A DNA stretch of 32,279 nucleotides from JAIRQX01 sp031556255. GTDB lineage: Bacteria > Chrysiogenota > Deferribacteres > Deferribacterales > JAISNW01. Positions within the stretch are counted from its first letter, which is position 1; each line of letters begins with the position of its first letter. Location of the stretch: positions 1 through 32,279 of the forward strand of contig JAVBTI010000041.1 of the NCBI GenBank assembly GCA_031556255.1. The letters are read 5' to 3'. A program made the position numbers and the translations under genes. The notes beneath the pieces are model-generated. The model was not told the DNA's origin. It saw nothing but the letters and a program-made list of their open reading frames with translations, and ran no database searches. Of the stretch, positions 7,580-13,869 are shown one piece after another.

Positions 7580-7640
7580 GACTGCGGGGCAACAGGTGCG
7601 GCATAGCGCAGTCTTCTCCGCAAAACCTGCTTAACAGGCT
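7580..7640. other. GC-rich hairpin region in the radA-molybdoenzyme gap
   Basis: GACTGCG (7580-7586) pairs with CGCAGTC (7607-7613) around a 20-base loop. A short CCTG/CAGG hairpin (7626-7629 and 7635-7638) is followed by CTTTT. The segment (about 7561-7640) is clearly richer in G and C than its AT-rich surroundings, so it may be a small RNA, a remnant or inserted DNA. A reading frame runs through it on the minus strand (7533-7772), but its composition and lack of family features make it unconvincing. The rest of the gap is AT-rich and without a gene. Confidence 0.3.
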
Positions 7641-7760
7641 TTTAGGGAAAAAAGAAATTAATTGTTTCGGAAATAAAAAGATAAAATGAATCTGACTCGC
7701 TGGTATGGCAGAGTTACAGACTTGACAGCACTTCATGGTTCGGTCAAAAACATTAAATAA

Positions 7761-7792
7761 TTGTCTTGACAAGTTATTTAATTAATTATAAT
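7761..7792 (+). promoter_or_regulatory. Promoter of the molybdoenzyme operon with an overlapping palindrome
   Basis: A perfect TTGACA (7766-7771) and a perfect TATAAT (7787-7792) are separated by only 15 bases, two less than optimal. The palindrome TTGTC-TT-GACAA (7761-7772) overlaps the -35 element, the position expected for a dimeric repressor or activator. Its arms resemble, but do not match, the FNR half-site TTGAT. The short spacer would make the promoter dependent on an activator. The leader runs about 70 bases to the ATG at 7870. Confidence 0.5.
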
Positions 7793-7869
7793 ACTTGACT
7801 AAGCAATCATTATTTAGATCATTAGAATAAGAACGTTGTATCATACTTCATCAATATAAGGAGGAGAGG

Positions 7870-10800
7870 ATGGATACGAACAGTATTGATAAGAAAGCGC
7901 TTCTGCCGCTGTCGCGGCGTACACTGCTGAAAGCCGCCGGTGTCTTCGGAGCCGGTACGGTGCTTCCGGCCTGCTCGTCATCGTCGGACGGCGACGAAGG
8001 AGTCGCATACGCCGACCATTACGAAATGGACAAAAACCTGACCAACGCCTGGAGCACAGGCCCGCACAACTGCGGAATGCGCTGCAAGCATAAGCTGCAC
8101 ATCAACAGGAACGGCCGGGTCGTGGCCTTTACGTCCGAAGGGGACCAGCCCAGAAACACTCCGGGCCTCAAAGAGTCCGACGAGTCCCTGGAAGACCCGC
8201 AGAAGCGGGCATGCGTGCGGGGCTACAGCTACATCAAGCGCTGCTACCAGCCGGACAGGCTGAAATACCCGCTGCTCCAGACCTCGTACCGGGGCGATCC
8301 TAACGGTTTCAAAAGGATCACCTGGGAGCAGGCGCTGGACTACGTCGCGGAAAAAATCAGAAACGCGCAGACAAGGGCGCAAACTCTCGGCTACCTGCCC
8401 ATAAAGGCTTTCTGGGACGTGTGCAAACTGTTTGCAAAAAATTCGGCAACAGGCACTTATCCGCTCGGATACCCTGCAATGGCGGTTTACGGTAACGCGT
8501 CGTTCGGCAACATCGCCGCGGCGTTATGGGACGGGATCGGCTACGACTCCGCCTACAACTCCGCCATAGACATGCTGAACTCCAAGCTCGTCATCTGCTG
8601 GGCGGTGGACGTAACCACATCTTTCGGCCATCAGGGCGCTTCTTACTGGTTCTATAACAAAGCCAGAGAAGCCGGAGTTCCGATAGTCGTCATAGACACT
8701 AAATATTCCGACACCGCCGCCACCATGGGCACCGGTGCCACATACAGCGGCCCGATGGGCGCGCCGGGCAGCACCCAAAACACAAGCAAGAAGATCCCCG
8801 CGTGGATCCCTGTCCGCCCAGGCACCGACATAGCCATGACCGCCGCGATGGCTTACGTTATTTACAGAAACAACCTTTACGACGAGGCCTTCCTGCGCAA
8901 GCACGTCTACGGTTTCTTCAAGGGCGATATGCTGTCTGTGTACCAGAACCCTCTTATACCGTCCGAATACGGCTACGTCCCCGCCAACTCTCTGGCGCCG
9001 GACTTCCTGCTGAAAGGTGCCAAAAATCTTTCGCTGGAGGAACAGTACAAGGCAGGCTCCGGCAACTACCAGAAACCTCCGACTCCCTCCGGCTTTGTGG
9101 GTATAGATGACATATATACCTATGATTTTTATAATCCGGTACCCGGCGGCGAATCTTTTGAAGAGTATCTGGCGGGGCTAGAGCGGGAGCGCTCAAAGGG
9201 CGGTTGGCTGCCGGACGGCACAAACCCCGGCGCGGGGATAGCTGAAGTGAACGGGGCCGATTATGACGCCGCCTCCGTAACGGACAAAGAGAAAGCATAC
9301 AAAGCAGTCCTCGCGTACGCCGAGATGATGACCGGGGTGGCTGCCGACACAATAGAGGCACTGGCAAGACTTTACGCCACGGTGTCCGCAGCAAGGCTTG
9401 ACGGCGGGGGCGGCCCGCAGAGGGAATACAACGGTATGTACTACGCATGGATGAATATCGCCCTCGCAGCCATGACCGGCAACTCCGACAGGAAAGGCGG
9501 CGGCCCCGGTTACAGCATGTTCAACGAGGCGGGCACATACAACTTCAACCAGAACTATCTTGTGGGCATGGGGAACAGACTGCCACCCAAGGACCAATTC
9601 CTCGTGTCCATAGACAAAGCGGCGGATATGATCTTCACCGGTTCGGACGGCCGCACGAGAGCGCAGATCGCGGAAGATTTCAAAGATTTCCACGGTCTTG
9701 ACAAAAGCTCTCTTGCGAGCGACCCCGCCGAACCTAAAATGATTGAGATCGACATGCTGTTGAACTGCGCCAATCACGTGAGTTCCATGCCGAACACAAA
9801 CAAGATGGTCATGGCGCTGACGGAGAAAAACGGTTCGAACTATCTTTTGAAAGACGTTATCACCATCGACCACTTTATGACGCCCACGGCTATGTACTCT
9901 GACCTCGTCCTCCCTGCCGCCCACCACTGGGAGGTTGCAGGCGTGGGTCTCTACTCAATGCCCGACCTGTTCTATATGGCGCAGGCGATAGACGTACTGG
10001 GCGAAGCCAGACCGGACAAGATGATCTGGGAGCAGGTCGCAGAAAAACTCGGCCTCGGCGCATCCACATACAGCCTGCATCCCGCATACCAAGACGCGGT
10101 TAATAAAGGCACATACGAATACCTGGGGCAGCCGTCCAAATACTACACCGACAAATACGGCCCAGTGACTATGCCGACATACGAAGAGTTCAAGCAGATG
10201 GGGCGCGTGAACCTGCCGCACAAGCAGTATAATCCCATGATCGGCATGAAAGACATCAATCCGATCAGCGACCGCACCACGGGCACCCGCGGCCTCCTGG
10301 GAACCACCACCGGCCTTATCAACCTCTACTCGCCCTATTATTCAGCGGTACGCCCCGGCCGGGTGGACAGCTACGGACCCAAATATATCCCGAACCCTGA
10401 AGGGTACGAGCAGCTTATAGACGCAAACGGAAACTTCACCGGCTATACCTCCCCCGATTCAAACCGCAGCTATACTCTCCAGCTTATCACAGACAAGCCC
10501 AAAAACAGGGCCCATACGGTCTTCGATAACGTAGCCGTGATAAAAGACCGCTTTCCGCAAACATGTAAAATTAATCCTGTGGACGCGGGCTCCAGGGGGA
10601 TTAAAGAAGGTGACATGGTCTACGTGTACAACGACAGGGGTTGCACTAAAATTCCCGCCGAAATCACCCACCGGACGCCTCCGGGCGTAATACGCGTCCA
10701 GCACGGCGCCTGGTACCGTCCGCATCCCACGGAAAAGATCAAAGTATGGCAGAAGATCGGCCACCGCATAGAGATAGATCCGGTAACCATGGCGCGCACC

Positions 10801-10965
10801 GAAGTATGGGACAGCATGAAGGTAATAGATATGCCCGTGGATATGGGCGGATGTGAAAACATCCTCACGCTGGACCTCCAGAACGGGCCGCGCGACCCGC
10901 TTATCGGCGGCAGCATATACGTACAGGGCTGCATATGCGAAGTCAGCCTGGTAAAACCTGAGTAG
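7870..10965 (+). CDS. Tat-exported molybdopterin oxidoreductase, DmsA/YnfE-like catalytic subunit
   Basis: This is a 1031-residue catalytic subunit of the DMSO reductase superfamily, expected to reduce (or oxidise) a periplasmic substrate at a bis-MGD molybdenum centre. The N-terminus is a Tat signal with Arg16-Arg17 followed by a weakly hydrophobic stretch and LPAC (32-35), which resembles a lipobox. The FeS region reads NCGMRC with Cys68 and Cys72, and RACVRG with Cys115. The position of the first ligand is Gly64 rather than Cys or His. GNAS with Ser211 aligns with the Mo-binding Ser of DmsA. Motifs such as RACVRGYS, PDRLKYPL, WIPVRPGTD and NDRG follow DmsA/YnfE order. It is about 200 residues longer than those enzymes, mainly around residues 330-480. 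AAGGAGG precedes the ATG. The substrate is unknown: DMSO, another S- or N-oxide, selenate or other oxyanions are all possible. Confidence 0.9.
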   Translation: MDTNSIDKKALLPLSRRTLLKAAGVFGAGTVLPACSSSSDGDEGVAYADHYEMDKNLTNAWSTGPHNCGMRCKHKLHINRNGRVVAFTSEGDQPRNTPGLKESDESLEDPQKRACVRGYSYIKRCYQPDRLKYPLLQTSYRGDPNGFKRITWEQALDYVAEKIRNAQTRAQTLGYLPIKAFWDVCKLFAKNSATGTYPLGYPAMAVYGNASFGNIAAALWDGIGYDSAYNSAIDMLNSKLVICWAVDVTTSFGHQGASYWFYNKAREAGVPIVVIDTKYSDTAATMGTGATYSGPMGAPGSTQNTSKKIPAWIPVRPGTDIAMTAAMAYVIYRNNLYDEAFLRKHVYGFFKGDMLSVYQNPLIPSEYGYVPANSLAPDFLLKGAKNLSLEEQYKAGSGNYQKPPTPSGFVGIDDIYTYDFYNPVPGGESFEEYLAGLERERSKGGWLPDGTNPGAGIAEVNGADYDAASVTDKEKAYKAVLAYAEMMTGVAADTIEALARLYATVSAARLDGGGGPQREYNGMYYAWMNIALAAMTGNSDRKGGGPGYSMFNEAGTYNFNQNYLVGMGNRLPPKDQFLVSIDKAADMIFTGSDGRTRAQIAEDFKDFHGLDKSSLASDPAEPKMIEIDMLLNCANHVSSMPNTNKMVMALTEKNGSNYLLKDVITIDHFMTPTAMYSDLVLPAAHHWEVAGVGLYSMPDLFYMAQAIDVLGEARPDKMIWEQVAEKLGLGASTYSLHPAYQDAVNKGTYEYLGQPSKYYTDKYGPVTMPTYEEFKQMGRVNLPHKQYNPMIGMKDINPISDRTTGTRGLLGTTTGLINLYSPYYSAVRPGRVDSYGPKYIPNPEGYEQLIDANGNFTGYTSPDSNRSYTLQLITDKPKNRAHTVFDNVAVIKDRFPQTCKINPVDAGSRGIKEGDMVYVYNDRGCTKIPAEITHRTPPGVIRVQHGAWYRPHPTEKIKVWQKIGHRIEIDPVTMARTEVWDSMKVIDMPVDMGGCENILTLDLQNGPRDPLIGGSIYVQGCICEVSLVKPE

Positions 10966-10978
10966 GGGGTATATTACT

Positions 10979-11743
10979 ATGAGTCAATGGGGATTTTATT
11001 TTAACCAGGAACGGTGCATCGGGTGCAGAGCATGTGAAATGGCCTGCAAAAACTGGAACGACACACGCAGGGGCGACGCCGATATGAACCCGTCCGGTTA
11101 TACTTACACAGGAGTGGCCGTGGATGCGAAAGAACCCGGCACGACCTTTATAGACACAACGACAGGGAAAACCAACTACGCCGAGTTCAACAAATACTAT
11201 ATGAAAGAGAACTGGCGCCGGGTTTCCAAAACCCACTACGGATATGTCCGGAAAAACGCCAAAAACGTCTTTGAGACAAACTATGATGTGCTGAACATAT
11301 CCATAGGCTGCAACCATTGCGCTAACCCGGCCTGCATGGCGGCCTGCCCGATGGGAGCCTATTCCAAAGATCCTGCGTACGGTGCGGTGCTGGTGGACAG
11401 GAATGCGTGCATATCGTGCGGCAAATGCCATGACGCGTGCCCGTGGAACGCACCGCAATATTATGACGACCCGGCCAAATACAAGGTGGGCGCGGCCAAT
11501 CGCCCCCGTGCGACAAAATGTACGCTCTGCCTTGACAGAATCAAGGAGAACCTCCGCCCGGCCTGTGTCGCCGCCTGCATAAACAGGGCGATGGACGCGG
11601 GGCCTATGGATGAGCTGAGGACCGCATATCCGGACGCGGTGGCGAAGATCCCTGAATTCGCCGCGGACGACGACGGCATGGGCGGCCATACGGAACCCAA
11701 CATCATATTCAAGCCGCGTGCCAGAAAAACTTCGGGAATATGA
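10979..11743 (+). CDS. DmsB-like ferredoxin subunit with four [4Fe-4S] clusters
   Basis: This is a 254-residue iron-sulfur protein that should pass electrons to the molybdoenzyme. Four Cys groups are present: CIGCRACEMAC (13-23); CNHCANPACMAACP; CISCGKCHDACP; and a last group beginning CTLC and ending CVAAC. This is the DmsB/NrfC/PhsB pattern of four [4Fe-4S] clusters. It has no signal peptide, so it would be exported by hitch-hiking with the Tat-bearing catalytic subunit. It is about 50 residues longer than DmsB because of an insertion between the first and second groups (about residues 30-95). The gene starts 13 bases after the catalytic gene, with AGGGGG upstream. No membrane-anchor subunit follows, so its electron donor is unclear. 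Confidence 0.92.
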   Translation: MSQWGFYFNQERCIGCRACEMACKNWNDTRRGDADMNPSGYTYTGVAVDAKEPGTTFIDTTTGKTNYAEFNKYYMKENWRRVSKTHYGYVRKNAKNVFETNYDVLNISIGCNHCANPACMAACPMGAYSKDPAYGAVLVDRNACISCGKCHDACPWNAPQYYDDPAKYKVGAANRPRATKCTLCLDRIKENLRPACVAACINRAMDAGPMDELRTAYPDAVAKIPEFAADDDGMGGHTEPNIIFKPRARKTSGI

Positions 11744-11745
11744 TA

Positions 11746-12420
11746 ATGAACGAACAGACCCGCGCGGAATTTGCCGCCGCAGAACGGGGCAGTGCCGCTT
11801 TCTGGTACTTCCCCGCCCGGGTGCTTATCACACATCCGGACAGCGGGATAATGGAGATGACTGAGTCTTTTCTTCCTCTTATGGCCGAGCTCGCGTCAGG
11901 CAACGGAGTTCCTTGCCTGGCGGGCTCGGCGGACCTCCTGGCCGCATTTGTAGAAAAAGCGTGCTCCATAGGAAAAGAGAAATTGGAAGAAACACTGAAC
12001 ATTGATTATACCACCCTCTTCCTCGCCGGAATGGGGTGCGTGCGTACCTCGGAATCGGCATGGCTTTCCCCGGGCGGGCTTATCATGCAGGACCCGTGGG
12101 ACAGGGTGATGGATACATACCGCGCGTGGAGTTTCAAAAAACCGGCAGAGTGCAAAGAGCCGGAAGACCATATCGGCGTGGAACTCCTCTTCCTCTCCGC
12201 TCTGAGCAACACGGCGGCGGACGTAATAGAGGCCGCCGAGGGCGTCTGGGAAGAAAAATACGAAAAACTGTCCGCCGCCAGGTCAAGGTTTATAACCGGG
12301 CACCTGGGCAAATGGGCGGGGCTTTTCAGCGCCGCAGTGGCTGAAAGGAGCAAAGGAAAGCTTACGTTATACGCAGGCGCCGCGAAACTCGCGGAAGGGC
12401 TGGCGGAGCTGTACAAATAG
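11746..12420 (+). CDS. TorD/DmsD-family molybdoenzyme maturation chaperone
   Basis: This is a 224-residue, all-helical cytoplasmic protein of the TorD family. These chaperones bind the Tat signal and apo form of a molybdoenzyme until the cofactor is inserted. Family features are DYTTLFLAG (about residues 86-94), a PGGLIMQDPWD stretch, the central EPEDHIGVEL motif that corresponds to the family's ExxDHxxxE, and HLGKWA near the C-terminus. An in-frame ATG at 11740 overlaps the ferredoxin stop, but the GGGA at 11734-11737 is only 2 bases from it and 8 from the ATG at 11746, so the latter is chosen. Its partner is almost certainly the catalytic subunit at 7870-10965, encoded two genes upstream. 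Confidence 0.88.
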   Translation: MNEQTRAEFAAAERGSAAFWYFPARVLITHPDSGIMEMTESFLPLMAELASGNGVPCLAGSADLLAAFVEKACSIGKEKLEETLNIDYTTLFLAGMGCVRTSESAWLSPGGLIMQDPWDRVMDTYRAWSFKKPAECKEPEDHIGVELLFLSALSNTAADVIEAAEGVWEEKYEKLSAARSRFITGHLGKWAGLFSAAVAERSKGKLTLYAGAAKLAEGLAELYK

Positions 12421-12459
12421 AAAATGCCGGGGACACCCTCCCCTATTCCCTCCTCATCC

Positions 12460-12483
12460 GGGGGCCCTTCCGGGCCCCCCTTT
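12460..12483 (+). terminator. Intrinsic terminator of the molybdoenzyme operon
   Basis: GGGGGCCC (12460-12467), a TTCC loop and GGGCCCCC (12472-12479) form an 8-pair GC stem, followed by CTTT. The T run is short but the stem is very stable. It lies 40 bases after the chaperone stop codon. Confidence 0.75.
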
Positions 12484-12493
12484 CTCATAAACA

Positions 12494-12523
12494 TTGACAA
12501 TATGTATAACAGTTGTGTATGAT
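12494..12523 (+). promoter_or_regulatory. Promoter of the SH3-domain membrane protein gene
   Basis: TTGACA (12494-12499) and TATGAT (12518-12523) lie 18 bases apart, directly after the preceding operon's terminator and 25 bases before the ATG at 12549. Confidence 0.6.
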
Positions 12524-12548
12524 TTGAAAAAACATAACAGGTGTCCAT

Positions 12549-13631
12549 ATGCAATACACCAAGAAAGGCAGCACGTGGTACGATGCAAGCGGCCGCACGG
12601 TCACCGACCCAGCTCTGATTAACGATTTAAACAGAAGCACACAATCGATCGACGACGCAGCAGCCGCGGCTACAGGCAAAGTGGCAGGCATTCTCTTCGT
12701 AATTTTCGCACTGATCATCTTTGCAATCTCAAACATCAAATATATTATGGTCATTGCAATCGTGGGCGTTGCGGGGCTTATCGTCCGCCGCGTCATGCGC
12801 AAAAAAGCAGTACGGGGCTTTGCCGGGCTCGGTATTGCCGCGCTGACGTGGATTGCGCTTGTTGTGGCCGGCATATGGTGTGTGTACGACAAAACCACCA
12901 GAACGGATTATACAATTATCGCCGCGGGCACTGTCTCCCCGTATTTCAAAGAACAAGGCGAAAACCTGTATAAAGACTATCTGGAGCCCTACGGACAGGA
13001 CAGGGCAGAAAATATACGCGCGTTCTACGCGGCCCAGTATACCCTCCGGAAATATCCGCACAATACGGTAAGCACCAGAGATGCACTGGAAGATATCAAA
13101 AAAAATTCCTTCGGTTTGATAACTGGTTCCACGCTTAAGCCCGGAGAAAAAGTTAAGATTACCGGTATAACTCAAAACCAGAAATGGTATAAGGTCGAAA
13201 GCGCCGAGGGCACCATGGGGTATATCCCCGTAAAAGTTATAAAAGAGGACATCGCCCAGCCCACACCTAGCTACCTGAAGCGCATTATGAACTTTAACGG
13301 CAGTATCTTACGAACCGGAGTATCACTCTTCCCGCTCGAAGAGGGCTACTTCCAGCTTGAGAAAGGCAAACGCCGCATGTTATTTGATCGCTCCAAACCA
13401 ACCTCCGGCAAGGTGACCATCTATGAATCGGATAACATCTCCGGCCAACGCGCCGAAGCGGACTTCACCCTTTTGGTCAACAATCCGCCGGTGGAGATAA
13501 AGGGCGTGCCGTACAACTTCACCCTGGACATCGACGGCAAACAGTATACCGTCACCGGCAAAACTTCCTTCGCAGGCAACGGTGAAACATGGATGTGGAA
13601 AGAGAAAAAGGCTAAACCCGGAATATTTTAA
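12549..13631 (+). CDS. Unknown membrane protein with an SH3-like domain
   Basis: I do not recognise this 360-residue protein as a named family. It has a short polar, Ala-rich N-terminus with a WYDASGRTV segment. Three predicted membrane helices follow at about 44-60, 64-79 and 89-110, then a long soluble C-terminal part. Residues about 186-232 resemble a bacterial SH3 domain: TLKPGEKVKITGI, then KWYKVES and MGYIPVKVI. In such proteins this fold often binds cell-wall peptides or other ligands. The remainder (240-360) is rich in beta-strand-like sequence, and nothing in it suggests an enzyme. With three helices and a cytoplasmic N-terminus the SH3 part would be periplasmic, but topology was not computed. 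It has its own promoter and is monocistronic; AGGTG precedes the ATG. Confidence 0.75.
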   Translation: MQYTKKGSTWYDASGRTVTDPALINDLNRSTQSIDDAAAAATGKVAGILFVIFALIIFAISNIKYIMVIAIVGVAGLIVRRVMRKKAVRGFAGLGIAALTWIALVVAGIWCVYDKTTRTDYTIIAAGTVSPYFKEQGENLYKDYLEPYGQDRAENIRAFYAAQYTLRKYPHNTVSTRDALEDIKKNSFGLITGSTLKPGEKVKITGITQNQKWYKVESAEGTMGYIPVKVIKEDIAQPTPSYLKRIMNFNGSILRTGVSLFPLEEGYFQLEKGKRRMLFDRSKPTSGKVTIYESDNISGQRAEADFTLLVNNPPVEIKGVPYNFTLDIDGKQYTVTGKTSFAGNGETWMWKEKKAKPGIF

Positions 13632-13697
13632 AGGACATCCATCTATGATGCCTATTTCGCTTTTTCAAACAGTCCGTTAAGCCCATCTACAAAACGC

Positions 13698-13726
13698 TTG
13701 GCTTTTGCGGTCAAATTTAGTAGAAT
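13698..13726 (+). promoter_or_regulatory. Candidate promoter of alaS
   Basis: TTGGCT (13698-13703) and TAGAAT (13721-13726) are separated by 17 bases, about 130 bases upstream of the alaS ATG. This gives a relatively long leader with possible secondary structure. Confidence 0.45.
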
Positions 13727-13764
13727 TTTCGGCAACTTTCTTTTAATCAGGAGAGTTTAAGGAC

Positions 13765-13869
13765 GTGTCACGCGGAGAGCACCCGGGAATGAGGCGCAAT
13801 CACCGCAGGGATAAGGTGTGTGCAAGAATGCTCACTCAATATATCAGGAGTACATATGAAAGGCAGTGA
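13765..13869 (+). CDS. Possible 34-residue leader peptide overlapping the alaS start
   Basis: This GTG-started frame has AGGAG followed by AAGG just upstream. It encodes a very basic peptide beginning VSRGEHPGMRRNHRRDK and ends at a TGA inside alaS, 14 bases past its ATG. Its translation could be coupled to alaS. The same stretch can fold, with GAGCA/TGCTC arms around CACC/GGTG. Arg-richness with a single Ala codon does not suggest classic alanine attenuation. It may equally be chance. Confidence 0.22.
   Translation: MSRGEHPGMRRNHRRDKVCARMLTQYIRSTYERQ

Noticed and set aside
7561..7640. Cyclic di-GMP or molybdenum-cofactor riboswitch
   Set aside because: GGGCAAC recalls the cyclic di-GMP motif, but the other conserved segments do not follow, and the segment lies upstream of the predicted promoter.
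7533..7772. 79-codon minus-strand frame before the molybdoenzyme operon
   Set aside because: No family similarity, no good ribosome binding site, and it covers the promoter of the operon.
9193..9927. Minus-strand frame of 244 codons
   Set aside because: Antisense to the molybdoenzyme catalytic gene; no ribosome binding site or family features.
10943..11689. Minus-strand frame of 248 codons
   Set aside because: Antisense to the ferredoxin gene, whose Cys motifs prove the plus strand.
13765..13855. T-box or glycine-type riboswitch before alaS
   Set aside because: The AGAGCACC stretch recalls glycine riboswitches, but the remaining consensus and any T-box specifier or GGTGG core are absent.
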